Of a DNA stretch of 64,000 nt, positions 1 through 9,242 are shown one piece after another. Each line of letters opens with the position of its first letter. Position 1 is the first letter of the stretch. This DNA is from Chloroflexota bacterium (GTDB lineage Bacteria; Chloroflexota; Anaerolineae; J036; Brachytrichaceae). The notes under the pieces are model-generated. The model had not been told where the DNA came from, did not search any database, and saw only the letters and a list, made by a program, of their open reading frames with translations. The translations under genes and the position numbers were made by a program. The stretch is from the NCBI GenBank assembly GCA_021788625.1, contig JAJYKL010000001.1, positions 1 through 64,000 on the forward strand, written 5' to 3'.

Positions 1-1450
1 GCTGCGTTGGTGGACGACGAAACAATACGAGCAGCATGCCCGCGGTGACCACAGCGAATGCAGCTACCCAGCCAGCCACCACAGATGTGGCAGGCACGTT
101 CCGATATTCCGCTTCCGGTGAAAACCGTGCGCCCAGTAGAAGTGCACCAACAAACGCCACTATCAGGACAGCCCATCCAATCAGCCAAAAGTGCCGATGC
201 CAGGAACTTAGCCCCTCCCATAGCATGTGCACCCCAAGTCCAGTGGCCAATGCAGCTCCAAGACTTAGCATGATGAGCCAGCGTGCCTGAGCGCGGAAAA
301 GGTCGAATCCTGGCATGATGCGATAGAGCACGCTGAATAATGGCGTGGCGATGCCCAACGCCAGCAGCGTGCCTGTCCCCATCAATACGATGGCCACGAT
401 GGCATAGTTACGGCGCGTGAAAGCATTGGTATCAGATGCCGTACCTGTCGCAGGTTTCACTGCGCCAAGGGCTCCCAGTAGTGCCAACGCCAGACCACTG
501 GCACCCAGATAGGTCACATACTCGGGGAAAAGAGGGTCCCCATAGGTTGGCATGAGCGCGCGGGCCACTACCCATGGACGCCACGAGAATGACCCCACCT
601 CGTTATACGGCAGCCCCCCTGCACGAGTGGACTGTGTTGCCAGCTCCAGGGTCGGGACTAATTGTATCGAGCTCATCAATACGCCGAGGGCAATCGCACC
701 TGCCAGAAGTCCGACTGAGGCGGCGGACGACCTGATCACACCATGCAGACCCGTATCGCGCTGACCTGCCATATTGTTGTATCGTGTCTCCCACAGCCGA
801 AGTAATGCTATGAGTATGAAGACCAGAACCACGATCCCCAGTATGACGAGACAAATGTAGAGTGACTGCGTGTGCCCGGCAAATATCTGCAGGCTCACCG
901 TTAACGCCAGGAGAACAGCGCGAGGCAGCAGGTGGATTCGCGAGGTCTGCGGTGGAATGACCAGCATCACCTGCCATGGTAACCAGGCCAGTACCTGAAG
1001 CTGGTTTAGGTGTTCGACCTGGGCGCCAAGATAACCACCCAGACCGAACGTGATAGCTGCCGCCAAGGAGGCCAGTATGCCCAACCGTAAGCCACGGCGG
1101 GCACAAATATACATGCCAAGCCCGGCGAGCATCAGGTGGGCTGTAATACTCCACGCTACAGCATGAGCCACTGGCACCCAGGCTAAAAGTAAGTTTAGAG
1201 GATAGAAAAAACCGACCTGTGAGTTGGCTAGAAATGGAGCGCCCATGAATGAATAGGGGTTCCATAACGGTAGCCGCGCAGCGCGCACCGCGGCCGATGC
1301 ATAATCGCGCAGTGGGTAGAAGTAAAGCAGCAGATCACCGCGTGCGATGATGCGGTTGGCGATGGTTAGTTTCCATGTTGCGGCAAAAGTAAGCACACAT
1401 ACCAGGATTCCCCCCAGCCAGACATGTAGTGGACGGAACCGCGCCATCAT
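1..1450 (-). CDS. YfhO-like multi-spanning membrane protein (partial, C-terminus beyond window)
   Basis: An open minus-strand frame runs from the ATG at 1450 to the left edge without a stop (about 483 codons seen). After a first membrane segment it reads RGDLLLYFYPLRDYA, then PLWNPYSFMGAPFLANSQ and GFFYPLN, the signature of YfhO/GT-C-like membrane proteins in which an acidic residue follows helix 1. Many further hydrophobic helices follow. Family members are thought to transfer sugars to envelope polymers or lipids; the substrate cannot be told. The start lies 30 bp after the RNase HI stop on the same strand, so the two may be co-transcribed. A second ATG follows immediately (1447). Family call is fairly secure, function is inference. 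Confidence 0.75.
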   Translation of the reverse strand, partial: MMARFRPLHVWLGGILVCVLTFAATWKLTIANRIIARGDLLLYFYPLRDYASAAVRAARLPLWNPYSFMGAPFLANSQVGFFYPLNLLLAWVPVAHAVAWSITAHLMLAGLGMYICARRGLRLGILASLAAAITFGLGGYLGAQVEHLNQLQVLAWLPWQVMLVIPPQTSRIHLLPRAVLLALTVSLQIFAGHTQSLYICLVILGIVVLVFILIALLRLWETRYNNMAGQRDTGLHGVIRSSAASVGLLAGAIALGVLMSSIQLVPTLELATQSTRAGGLPYNEVGSFSWRPWVVARALMPTYGDPLFPEYVTYLGASGLALALLGALGAVKPATGTASDTNAFTRRNYAIVAIVLMGTGTLLALGIATPLFSVLYRIMPGFDLFRAQARWLIMLSLGAALATGLGVHMLWEGLSSWHRHFWLIGWAVLIVAFVGALLLGARFSPEAEYRNVPATSVVAGWVAAFAVVTAGMLLVLFRRPPTQ

Positions 1451-1480
1451 GGTCGTACCGCGTCAGCCATGTTGCAGAGC

Positions 1481-1933
1481 CTACCTCGAAACACGGCCAG
1501 TATGTGCCATGCGGCTGGCCACAGCCGCCAGGTGATCACACCGCTCATTGAGCGGATTGCCAGAATGGCCCTTAACCCAGTGCCAGCTCACTATGTGCCG
1601 CGAGGTAAGGTGATCCAGCTCCTCCCATAGGTCCTTGTTTTTTACGGGTTGGCGGCTGGACGTGTGCCAGTTCCGAGCCTTCCAGCCCGGTAGCCAATCA
1701 GTGATGCCTTGACGCAGGTATTCCGAATCGGTATACAGGCTCACCTGATATGCCTCGGTTAATGCCTGCAAACCCTTTAGTGCCGCAGTCAACTCCATCC
1801 GATTGTTAGTGGTATTCGCCTCAGCACCGCTAAGCTCCTTGCGCACCTTTCCGAAGAGCAGAATCGCAGCCCAGCCACCATAGCCAGGATTTGGCTTGCA
1901 GTAACCGTCGGTGTAGAGGATGACTCCCTTCAT
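1481..1933 (-). CDS. rnhA: Ribonuclease HI
   Basis: A 150-residue protein of the usual RNase HI length. It hydrolyses the RNA strand of RNA-DNA hybrids in the cytoplasm (R-loops, primer remnants). The four acidic catalytic residues are visible: D9 in YTDGYCKPNPG, E47 in NNRMEL, D69 in YTDSEY and D133 in NERCDHLA. H123 in KGHSGNP matches the loop histidine that assists product release. The gene is divergent from rpsR and is followed 30 bp later by the YfhO-like gene. Nothing is missing from the family core. Confidence 0.95.
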   Translation of the reverse strand: MKGVILYTDGYCKPNPGYGGWAAILLFGKVRKELSGAEANTTNNRMELTAALKGLQALTEAYQVSLYTDSEYLRQGITDWLPGWKARNWHTSSRQPVKNKDLWEELDHLTSRHIVSWHWVKGHSGNPLNERCDHLAAVASRMAHTGRVSR

Positions 1934-2084
1934 GGCATGTGCTATTTTAAGACAGATGGCTCCACGGCGAGGTCAGGTAATGCACTTTGACGTTTATAGA
2001 CTTATATTTCCATGAGGAATTAGTGGTAAAATCACTTGCCCGATACGGATTGATATCGACTGGGCAATAACTCAAGGAGAAGCA

Positions 2085-2423
2085 GTGGAAGAGAATATTC
2101 CGAGCGCACTGAACACGGATGACGACAACAGCGAGCAACCCGCGCGTTATCGAGGCAAGCGGCAATATCGGCCTCAGGGTAATAACTACGACCGCAATGC
2201 GGTGCGTCCCAAGCGCATCGATGAATTTGCGTCCACCGGTACGGTACCTGACTATAAAGATTACGAGAAACTGCGGCGCTATGTGAACCCGCAGGGCAAA
2301 ATCCTGCCACGTCGCCGATCAGGGCTAAATGCCAAGAACCAGCGACTTCTGGCGCGGGCTATCAAGCGCGCACGGCACCTGGCGCTCCTGCCCATCGCAG
2401 GCGCCACACCGACATGGCTATAG
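2085..2423 (+). CDS. rpsR: 30S ribosomal protein S18
   Basis: S18 of the small-subunit platform. The core is visible in the second half: [20 protein letters not shown], then [19 protein letters not shown] and [14 protein letters not shown]. The protein is 112 residues against about 75 in E. coli because of an acidic then basic N-terminal extension of about 40 residues. The start is GTG at 2085, chosen because AAGGAGA lies at 2074-2080 just upstream. rpmG follows after 19 bp. The common partners rpsF, ssb and rplI are not adjacent, which is a departure from the usual gene order. Confidence 0.93.
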   Translation: MEENIPSALNTDDDNSEQPARYRGKRQYRPQGNNYDRNAVRPKRIDEFASTGTVPDYKDYEKLRRYVNPQGKILPRRRSGLNAKNQRLLARAIKRARHLALLPIAGATPTWL

Positions 2424-2442
2424 CCAGAAGGAGATGATTTAG

Positions 2443-2607
2443 ATGGCAAAGAAGAAAGGGAACCGCGTCGTGATCAAGCTCAAGAGCAGTGAAAGCGGTC
2501 ATGTCTACTGGTCCGAGAAGAACCGCAAAAATGACTCAACGCGCCTCGAGCTCCGTCGTTACGATCCAACCCTGCGCAAGCACGTCCTGTATAAGGAAGA
2601 GAAGTAA
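2443..2607 (+). CDS. rpmG: 50S ribosomal protein L33
   Basis: A short gene (54 residues) starting ATG at 2443 with AGAAGGAGA just upstream. It reads [19 protein letters not shown], later [10 protein letters not shown]-like (here [20 protein letters not shown]), the L33 signature. No CxxC pairs are present, so this is the zinc-independent form. It lies 19 bp behind rpsR and should be co-transcribed with it. A nested hairpin follows 20 bp after the stop. Confidence 0.95.
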   Translation: MAKKKGNRVVIKLKSSESGHVYWSEKNRKNDSTRLELRRYDPTLRKHVLYKEEK

Positions 2608-2627
2608 CCGGTACAGAACCTTAAGAG

Positions 2628-2690
2628 CCTATCCCAGTAGATGTCTGACATCTCCGAGAAGTCAGACATCTGTGTGCCTATCGGGATAGG
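2628..2690. terminator. Nested inverted repeat after rpmG, probable bidirectional terminator
   Basis: An outer 8-bp stem (CCTATCCC at 2628-2635 with GGGATAGG at 2683-2690) encloses a perfect 11-bp stem (AGATGTCTGAC at 2639-2649 with GTCAGACATCT at 2661-2671, 11-nt loop). It lies between the convergent rpmG and sucD genes. There is no clear T-run on either side, so termination is inferred from position and stability rather than from a canonical intrinsic terminator. Confidence 0.5.
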
Positions 2691-2817
2691 TTATATGCCT
2701 GGATTCTGCCGATTCGAGCTTGCATCGGTCTCACGCATTCGGAGCGATCAAGCCGAATAACCAGTCTCCAGCCCGTAACCTCAAGATATTACGATCCAAT
2801 CGTTCGCCTGCCCCTGC

Positions 2818-3681
2818 TCACTCCTTCAGTAGATCTGGTATCTGTGTCGGTAAGTCAGCCACGCGGATACCAGCGGCGGTCATCGCATTCATTTTGCTTT
2901 GCGCCGTACCCATGCCGCCCTCGATGATTGCACCTGCGTGACCCATGCGCTTGCCCTCCGGCGCAGAGCGACCGGCGATGAACCCCACGACGGGTTTCCT
3001 AACATGCTCTTTGATATAGGCGGCGGCGCGCTCTTCGTCAGTACCCCCTATTTCTCCGATCATCACGATCTTCTCTGTCTGAGGGTCGGCATTAAAGCGG
3101 GTGATAACGTCGAGGAAGTCCAGACCGTGCACCGGGTCTCCGCCGATTCCAACGCAGGTGCTTTGCCCCATGCCTTGCTGAGTCAGTGCATTAATGACCT
3201 CATAGGTGAGGGTGCCGCTGCGTGAAACGAGTCCGACGTTTCCAGCCATGCAGATGGAGGCAGGGATAATACCGATCTTTGCCTGGTCTGGAGTGATCAG
3301 TCCCGGGCAGTTCGGGCCGATCAAGGAAACGGTCCTGGTGTCCAGGTAAGCGCGAACGCGAATCATGTCAAGCACCGGGATATTCTCGCTGATGCACACA
3401 ATCAATTGAATACCGGCATCAGCAGCTTCCAGAATGGCATCTGGTGCACCACTGGCTGGCACATAGATGACGGAAGCGTTGGCACCGGTCTCGCGAACCG
3501 CCTGTCCGACGGTATCAAAGACGGGCACTCCGTAGTCAGTGGTCGTGCCCCCTTTACCGAACCGTACACCACCCACTATGATGGGGCTGTAAGCCTGCAT
3601 CTGTCGCGAATGAAAATCCCCCTCGCGGCCTGTGATGCCCTGAACCAGTAATCGTGTATTTTTATCAGCCAAAATTGCCAT
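2818..3681 (-). CDS. sucD: Succinyl-CoA synthetase, alpha subunit
   Basis: Alpha subunit (287 residues) of the TCA-cycle ligase that interconverts succinyl-CoA and succinate with nucleoside triphosphate formation. The N-terminal CoA-binding Rossmann domain shows [13 protein letters not shown]; the ligase domain shows [10 protein letters not shown] and the phosphohistidine loop GHAGAI with H248. The start ATG at 3681 lies 44 bp after hisIE. Its partner sucC is 5.5 kb upstream on the same strand, with seven his genes between, instead of adjacent as usual. It is probably the last gene of that long transcript; no clear promoter is seen in the 44-bp gap. Confidence 0.95.
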   Translation of the reverse strand: MAILADKNTRLLVQGITGREGDFHSRQMQAYSPIIVGGVRFGKGGTTTDYGVPVFDTVGQAVRETGANASVIYVPASGAPDAILEAADAGIQLIVCISENIPVLDMIRVRAYLDTRTVSLIGPNCPGLITPDQAKIGIIPASICMAGNVGLVSRSGTLTYEVINALTQQGMGQSTCVGIGGDPVHGLDFLDVITRFNADPQTEKIVMIGEIGGTDEERAAAYIKEHVRKPVVGFIAGRSAPEGKRMGHAGAIIEGGMGTAQSKMNAMTAAGIRVADLPTQIPDLLKE

Positions 3682-3725
3682 GGATGATCTTCTCTTATCT
3701 AGGTAATAGCTTTTCGCGGACGGGA

Positions 3726-4370
3726 TTATAGGCTATGGCTGCTATGCCGGTCAGCCAATCGCTTCAGCACGTTCCGTAAAGACAGGCCACGCTCGTTAAG
3801 CAAGACAAGCAGATGGTAAAGCAGATCGGCCGATTCATCGACCAGCCGGTTGTCATCTTGAGCCACACCCGCCATTGCCACTTCCACTCCTTCTTCACCT
3901 ACTTTCTGCGCTATCTTGTGGCGTCCTTGAGCAAACAGATGCGCCGTGTAGCTCGTCGCAGGAGCGTCGATGCGCCGCTGCTGGATGATCGCGGCCAGAT
4001 CGTCCAGAAAGGTGGCGGGGGGAGCATCACCGATTTCATGACCTTCCACATCCTGCCAAAAGCAGCTTTCAGCGCCTGTATGGCAGGTGGGGCCTGCGGG
4101 TACCGCACGTACTAGGATGGCGTCGGAGTCGCAATCAGCACGCAACTCATGTACCTGTAATACATTTCCACTCGTGGCACCTTTATGCCATAATTCGCGC
4201 CGGCTTCGCGAATAGAACCACACTTCTCCACTTTGTCGCGTTAGCTCCAGCGACTCGGCATTCATATAGCCCAGCATTAAGACGCGCCCTGTGGTGGCAT
4301 CCTGAACGATGGCGGGTATGAGACCGGCTGGGTCAAACTTTACGCTTGTGGACATCGCAGACATGGTCAT
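3726..4370 (-). CDS. hisIE: Bifunctional phosphoribosyl-AMP cyclohydrolase / phosphoribosyl-ATP pyrophosphatase
   Basis: A 214-residue fusion catalysing steps 2 and 3 of histidine synthesis. The HisI half (about 1-115) holds [29 protein letters not shown], and the metal and active-site segment DCDSDAILV...GPTCHTG. The HisE half (about 120-214) holds [13 protein letters not shown] and [14 protein letters not shown], the acidic NTP-pyrophosphohydrolase motif. It starts 7 bp after hisF. The order of domains (I then E) is the usual one. Confidence 0.95.
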   Translation of the reverse strand: MTMSAMSTSVKFDPAGLIPAIVQDATTGRVLMLGYMNAESLELTRQSGEVWFYSRSRRELWHKGATSGNVLQVHELRADCDSDAILVRAVPAGPTCHTGAESCFWQDVEGHEIGDAPPATFLDDLAAIIQQRRIDAPATSYTAHLFAQGRHKIAQKVGEEGVEVAMAGVAQDDNRLVDESADLLYHLLVLLNERGLSLRNVLKRLADRHSSHSL

Positions 4371-4377
4371 CCTGTGT

Positions 4378-5136
4378 TTACGCGCGCACGGGCACCCCGC
4401 GACCGCGGAGATACTCCTTCACCTGGCTTACCGTAAAAGTTTTGTAATGGAACACTGACGCAGCCAGCACAGCGCTGGCACCTGCGTCAATAGCGTCATA
4501 AAAGTGCTCCAGTTTTCCAGCTCCACCGGAGGCGATCACTGGAATACTCACAGCACTGCAAAGCATGCGCAATAACTTCAAGTCGTATCCATCCAGAGTA
4601 CCATCGGTGTCCATGCTGGTAAGCAGGATCTCGCCTGCACCGCGGCGCTCGGCTTCCACAGCCCAGGTTACGGCATCCAGTTCTGTGGGCACACGCCCAC
4701 CGTTCAGATACACCCGCCAGCCGTTTGTGCTATGGTCAGCTTTGGCATCGATCGCGACGACGACACACTGAGAGCCAAAGCGATAGGCCGCTTCGTTGAT
4801 CAAATCTGGGTTGCGAACGGCAGCACTATTGACACTCACCTTGTCCGCGCCGGCCAAAAGTAGCGCACGGAAATCCTCTGCCGCCCGCACGCCGCCTCCG
4901 ATGGTGAATGGAATAAACACCTCGTCGGCGACGCGGCGGGCCATTTCAACCATGGTACCACGGCCCTCATGGGACGCCATGATGTCCAGGAAAACCAACT
5001 CGTCAGCGCGCTCATCATTGTAGATGCGCGCCTGCTCCACCGGATCGCCTGCGTCGCGCAGGTGCACGAAGTTCACGCCCTTCACCACGCGGCCCTGGGC
5101 AACATCGAAGCAGGGAATGACACGCTTGGCCAGCAT
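4378..5136 (-). CDS. hisF: Imidazole glycerol phosphate synthase, cyclase subunit
   Basis: The cyclase (252 residues, TIM barrel) takes ammonia from HisH and PRFAR to give imidazole glycerol phosphate and AICAR. Visible are [20 protein letters not shown] with catalytic D11, [18 protein letters not shown] with the second catalytic aspartate, and the phosphate loop VIASGGAG. It begins 3 bp after the hisA stop and ends 7 bp before hisIE, so translation is likely coupled. Confidence 0.96.
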   Translation of the reverse strand: MLAKRVIPCFDVAQGRVVKGVNFVHLRDAGDPVEQARIYNDERADELVFLDIMASHEGRGTMVEMARRVADEVFIPFTIGGGVRAAEDFRALLLAGADKVSVNSAAVRNPDLINEAAYRFGSQCVVVAIDAKADHSTNGWRVYLNGGRVPTELDAVTWAVEAERRGAGEILLTSMDTDGTLDGYDLKLLRMLCSAVSIPVIASGGAGKLEHFYDAIDAGASAVLAASVFHYKTFTVSQVKEYLRGRGVPVRA

Positions 5137-5139
5137 AGT

Positions 5140-5883
5140 TCAGATTCCCCTGGTGGCTTCGATGGCTTCGCGGAGTGAAAGTGTACCTTCATACACCGAT
5201 CGACCCACGATCACACCCGAAACACCGCGTGGGGCATACAGCATCAACTCCTTCACGTCAGCCAGATTACGAACACCCCCTGAAGCAATGACCTGCAGGC
5301 TGGTCAGTTGCGCCAGGGAAGCAGTCATTTCAGCGGCTGGACCATTCATCATGCCATCGCGGCCGACCTCGGTGTAGAGAGCGTGAACCACTCCCATCTC
5401 GTGCATCAGCATTCCCAGCTCTGATGCTGGCATGGCCGTCTCCTCCTTCCATCCTCGTGTCACGATCATGCCATCGCGCGAATCCAGGCCGACGACAATG
5501 CGCTCGGCTCCGTAGCGCGCCAACGAATCGGCTACCAGACGTGGGTCTTCCACGGCTGCGGTGCCCAGTACCACACGGTTGGCACCGCTGTCAAAGACGG
5601 CCTTCACGTCATCCATGCTGCGCACGCCACCTCCGAACTGGATGCTGACCCGAACGGCACTCGCGATCGACGCCAAGGCGCGACGATTGGACCGCGAAGC
5701 CGTGGCATCACCAAAGGCCCCATCCAGATTCACAACGTGCAACCAGGAAGCCCCTTCGCTTGCCCAGCGACTGGCGACGCCAGCGGGGTCTTCCGAGTAG
5801 GTGGTTTGCTGCGCCGGATCGCCCTGACGTAACCGTACGACACTCCCATTCCGGAGGTCGATAGCCGGGTACACGATGAACAT
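5140..5883 (-). CDS. hisA: ProFAR isomerase
   Basis: This beta/alpha-barrel isomerase (247 residues) converts ProFAR to PRFAR. The start is ATG at 5883 (MFIVYPAIDLRNGSVVRL), which overlaps the hisH stop by one base (TGATG). The longer upstream frame to 5961 lies inside hisH and is not used. Catalytic D in PAIDLRNG, the IQFGGGVR phosphate loop, the second aspartate in ALYTEVGRDG, and IASGGVRN are all present. Confidence 0.95.
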   Translation of the reverse strand: MFIVYPAIDLRNGSVVRLRQGDPAQQTTYSEDPAGVASRWASEGASWLHVVNLDGAFGDATASRSNRRALASIASAVRVSIQFGGGVRSMDDVKAVFDSGANRVVLGTAAVEDPRLVADSLARYGAERIVVGLDSRDGMIVTRGWKEETAMPASELGMLMHEMGVVHALYTEVGRDGMMNGPAAEMTASLAQLTSLQVIASGGVRNLADVKELMLYAPRGVSGVIVGRSVYEGTLSLREAIEATRGI

Positions 5884-6500
5884 CAGTCTGCCTCCACGAA
5901 ATTGCGTAGCATCTGCAGACCGACATCCTGGCTTTTTTCGGGATGGAACTGGATGCCCCATATATTCTCCCGGGCAACAATCGATGCGAAGGAGTAACCG
6001 TAATCGGTTGTCGCGATGACGTCACCAGGTTCAGATGCTACCGGATGGTACGAATGTACGAAATAGGCGTAGCTGCCAGCGGGCACACCACGGAGCAGTG
6101 GGTGCTCGCGGCGGGGTTCAACTTGATTCCATCCAATGTGTGGAACTTTCAGTCGCGCTGATCCATCGTTGAACTGGAACCGCACCACTTTCCCGGCAAG
6201 CAAGCCCAGTCCAGGCCAGTGGCCCATCTCTTCGCCGTACTCGAATAGCAGTTGCATGCCGACACATATACCGAGTAACGGCCTTCCTCCCAAGGCAACC
6301 TGGCGCAGCGGCTCAAAAAGATTTCGCGTCTGTAAACCATTCAGACAATCCGCGAAGGCACCCACTCCGGGCAGTACTATCTTATCGGCATGCTCCAGGT
6401 CGTGCCTGTCACTGGTCAGCACGGGTTGTACGCCAACGTGCTCCAGCGCCTTACAGACATTACGCAAATTCCCGGCGCCAAAATCAACTACGACTATCAT
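5883..6500 (-). CDS. hisH: Imidazole glycerol phosphate synthase, glutamine amidotransferase subunit
   Basis: A class-I glutaminase (205 residues) feeding ammonia to HisF. The start MIVVVDFGAGNLRNVCKAL is typical. The nucleophile cysteine is in LLGICVGMQLLFE; the His-Glu pair is in GIQFHPEKSQDVG. A GGTGAGG ribosome binding site lies in the 14-bp gap after hisB. Its stop overlaps the hisA start. Confidence 0.95.
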   Translation of the reverse strand: MIVVVDFGAGNLRNVCKALEHVGVQPVLTSDRHDLEHADKIVLPGVGAFADCLNGLQTRNLFEPLRQVALGGRPLLGICVGMQLLFEYGEEMGHWPGLGLLAGKVVRFQFNDGSARLKVPHIGWNQVEPRREHPLLRGVPAGSYAYFVHSYHPVASEPGDVIATTDYGYSFASIVARENIWGIQFHPEKSQDVGLQMLRNFVEAD

Positions 6501-6514
6501 GCAACGTCCTCACC

Positions 6515-7105
6515 TTACAAAACTCCCTTGGTGGATGGAATTCCATTACGACGCGGGTTTATGGCAACCGCCGCGCCAAGCGATCGACCAAGGGCTTTAA
6601 AGAGAGCTTCAGCCTTGTGGTGATCGTTATTTCCATAGAGTATGCGCGCGTGCACGGTGCTGCGGGCGTGCACCGCAATGGTCTCAAACACATGCCCGAC
6701 TAACGAAGTGCTGAACTGACCCATGCGTAGTGGGCTGAATTCTGCCTGAAAGACACAATAAGGTCTGCCACTCAGGTCGATGACGACCTGCGCCAGAGCT
6801 TCGTCCATACTGACAAACGCATCAGCTATGCGGGTGATGCCATTGCGGTCGCCCAATGCATGATCCAACGCCTGTCCCAGGGTGATGGCCACGTCTTCCA
6901 CCGTGTGATGCTCGTCAATGTGCAGATCGCCTGTAGCCTGTACGGTCAGGTCGAATAATCCATGATAGGCTACGTGCTGCAGCATATGGTCGTAAAACCC
7001 TATGCCGGTGCTGATGCTGGTTGTTCCTGACCCGTCGAGGTTGAGGGAGATGAGCACGTCGGTCTCGCGCGTCACCCGGTGGATCTCGCTGGTTCTGGCG
7101 TTCAC
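6515..7105 (-). CDS. hisB: Imidazoleglycerol-phosphate dehydratase
   Basis: A monofunctional dehydratase (196 residues) without the N-terminal HAD phosphatase domain of the E. coli enzyme. The two manganese-binding motifs are intact: [10 protein letters not shown] and [20 protein letters not shown] precedes them. The ATG overlaps the hisC stop (ATGA). The histidinol-phosphate phosphatase must therefore be encoded elsewhere. Confidence 0.96.
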   Translation of the reverse strand: MNARTSEIHRVTRETDVLISLNLDGSGTTSISTGIGFYDHMLQHVAYHGLFDLTVQATGDLHIDEHHTVEDVAITLGQALDHALGDRNGITRIADAFVSMDEALAQVVIDLSGRPYCVFQAEFSPLRMGQFSTSLVGHVFETIAVHARSTVHARILYGNNDHHKAEALFKALGRSLGAAVAINPRRNGIPSTKGVL

Positions 7106-8241
7106 GAGATGACCTCCTTGGCTCCTCTTGCCATGCCGTCATGGATTTGATGAAGGACACTGACTAGACGGTCTGTTTCCAACGCCCGCCCGACGCTGAC
7201 ACGGATGCAATTACGCAGGCCATCCCGGTTGAAGTGCCGTACTAATACTCCGTGTTGCTCGAGCGCCTGCTTCAGTTGAAAGGCCGAAATGCCCCACTGC
7301 TGCTCATCGATCCGGCAAAGCAAAAAGTTAGCCTCGCTTGGGTAGACGGTTAACCCCGCAAACTCACTGAGCAGTTCTCCCAATCGCGCGCGCTCGCCAA
7401 TCAGGGCTTTCACCGTTTGATGCAGGTAATCCGGGTCGCTTAGTGCGGCCTCGACAGCCAGGCTTCCTGCTGTGTTGGGAGTATAGGGTTGCTTGATTTT
7501 CCACAGGTGCCGGATGATCTGCTGCGGAACGATGCCGTAACCGACGCGCAACCCAGCCAGCCCCGCCAATTTACTGAAGGTACGCAGAACGATCAGATTT
7601 TCGTGCTGGAGCACCCAGCCAGCTCGACTCGGTTGACTGCTAAAGTCGATGTACGCCTCGTCCAGGATAACCATCAATGGCAAAGTGAGTAACCGCAGCA
7701 GGTCTTCATCTCGCACGGTGGATCCGTCGGGGTTGTTCGGGTTGCACACGAAGAGCAATTTCGCCCGTGGAGTGGTGCGTACCTGGTTGAGGACGGATTG
7801 AACATCGATTGAGAAATCGGCGTTACGCGGTACAGCCATGTATTGGGCGTTTACGATGTCAGCCTCGAAGCGATACATGCCGAATGTGGGAGGTAGATCG
7901 AAAATCGCTTCGCCGGGACTGACGAAGGCGCGGCTAATGATGTCGATCACTTCGTCGACGCCTGAACCACATAAGAGGTTTTCCGTTGGTACGCCCACGA
8001 AACTGGAGATTGCTTCGCGTAAAGCCGTCTGATCGGGGTCAGGGTAGATGTGCAGCGTGTCTGCGTTACGTAATGCCTCAAGCGCTCGTGGAGAAGGACC
8101 ATACGGGTTCTCGTTTGCGTCCAGCTTCACAATCTGCTCGCGCGGCAGTCCCAATCGCCTGGTCAACACATCGAAAGGGACAATGGGCGTATAGGGCAGC
8201 ATTTCCCGCAGGTGCGGTGAGATGAGATCTTCGACGTTCAT
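7102..8241 (-). CDS. hisC: Histidinol-phosphate aminotransferase
   Basis: A PLP-dependent fold-type I aminotransferase (379 residues). Visible are [22 protein letters not shown], the [11 protein letters not shown] substrate loop, ILDEAYIDF, the Schiff-base lysine in [17 protein letters not shown], and the C-terminal RVSVGRALE. Start and stop both overlap neighbours by four bases (ATGA with hisG upstream and hisB downstream), indicating translational coupling. Confidence 0.95.
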   Translation of the reverse strand: MNVEDLISPHLREMLPYTPIVPFDVLTRRLGLPREQIVKLDANENPYGPSPRALEALRNADTLHIYPDPDQTALREAISSFVGVPTENLLCGSGVDEVIDIISRAFVSPGEAIFDLPPTFGMYRFEADIVNAQYMAVPRNADFSIDVQSVLNQVRTTPRAKLLFVCNPNNPDGSTVRDEDLLRLLTLPLMVILDEAYIDFSSQPSRAGWVLQHENLIVLRTFSKLAGLAGLRVGYGIVPQQIIRHLWKIKQPYTPNTAGSLAVEAALSDPDYLHQTVKALIGERARLGELLSEFAGLTVYPSEANFLLCRIDEQQWGISAFQLKQALEQHGVLVRHFNRDGLRNCIRVSVGRALETDRLVSVLHQIHDGMARGAKEVIS

Positions 8242-9242
8242 GGGATATGCCGTTTTGCCATTTCCCGTAATGCGCGCACGCGCTCGGGTTGTTCTTCAAA
8301 AATGTAGGTGACTGGTGTCACGACGACACCACTGCCACCAATGCTACGCAATTGTTGAATTGCCTCGGATAATTCATCACGTGGCACGACCAGATTGACA
8401 GCGAACCATGGTTCGTGCCCATGGCTGACGTAGACGGGAGACAAAGTCGGGCCTTGCAAGCCTCCCAATGTGGTCTGTGTGCGTAAGGCATGCGCCACGA
8501 CCTCAGCTGAATCGCCACGCATGTTGGCAAATACCATCACGTAGCGTTCCGCTCGCAAATGAGCTTCGAAGTATTCCAACAGCGTCACCGCGACATTCAT
8601 CACTTCGGGACGCGCCAGTGATTCGCGGTTGGCGACCAGACAGCCCTGCGTCTGTAAAATCACTCCATCCGAGACCGGGCGCAGACGATTCTGCTGAAGT
8701 GTTGATCCCGTCTCGGTGATGTCGACGATGATGTCGGCGTAACCAATTTCCGGTACGACTTCCAGAGAGCCTTCTGCATCGATAAGAGAAAAGGGTTCCA
8801 CACCATGACGGTGAAGGAACTCTGCCGTGAGCTGACGGTATTTTGTAACAACTCGCAATGGTCCGGCTAATTCACGGGTGTGCCGGGCTAAGTCGGTCAT
8901 GTTTTTCACGTCAAGCCAGCCCTCGGGTACGGCCACGACGACCTTGCACTTGCCAAACCCCAACGCGTCGTGTATGACGCATGAGTGTTGCTGAGAATCC
9001 GTATCCGCGATGACATCGTAGCCCGTGATGCCGAAATCCACACCACCATTAGCAACACTAACTGCGATATCGCGTGGTCGTTGAAACAACACCGTCACGC
9101 CTGGGAATTGGCCGATGCTTCCGAGGTAGCTGCGCGTAACGGACTGCTTGACGTCGAAGCCGCAATGAGCTAGAAACTCCAAAGTGGGCGCTTGCATGCG
9201 ACCCTTGGAGGGTAAAGCCAGCCGGATGTCGGTGCGCGTCAT
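8238..9242 (-). CDS. hisG: ATP phosphoribosyltransferase, long form
   Basis: Enzyme of the first committed step, joining PRPP and ATP. At 334 residues it is the long HisG_L type with a C-terminal ACT-like regulatory domain, so no HisZ partner is needed. Visible are LALPSKGRM, VDFGITGYDVI, the PRPP region ADIIVDITETGSTL and, at the C-terminus, GGSGVVVTPVTYIFEE, where histidine feedback is known to act in this form. The ATG shares a base with the sucC stop (TAATG), tying the his genes to sucC. Confidence 0.94.
   Translation of the reverse strand: MTRTDIRLALPSKGRMQAPTLEFLAHCGFDVKQSVTRSYLGSIGQFPGVTVLFQRPRDIAVSVANGGVDFGITGYDVIADTDSQQHSCVIHDALGFGKCKVVVAVPEGWLDVKNMTDLARHTRELAGPLRVVTKYRQLTAEFLHRHGVEPFSLIDAEGSLEVVPEIGYADIIVDITETGSTLQQNRLRPVSDGVILQTQGCLVANRESLARPEVMNVAVTLLEYFEAHLRAERYVMVFANMRGDSAEVVAHALRTQTTLGGLQGPTLSPVYVSHGHEPWFAVNLVVPRDELSEAIQQLRSIGGSGVVVTPVTYIFEEQPERVRALREMAKRHIP

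Noticed and set aside
603-1265. A 220-codon minus-strand frame at the left end
   Set aside because: It overlaps the YfhO-like frame, which is open from 1450 to the window edge and gives a coherent multi-helix protein with family motifs. The alternative has shadow-like Cys/Arg/Ser-rich composition.
5884-5961. Upstream extension of hisA
   Set aside because: It lies within hisH and lacks hisA-like sequence; the TGATG overlap start at 5883 fits the family N-terminus.
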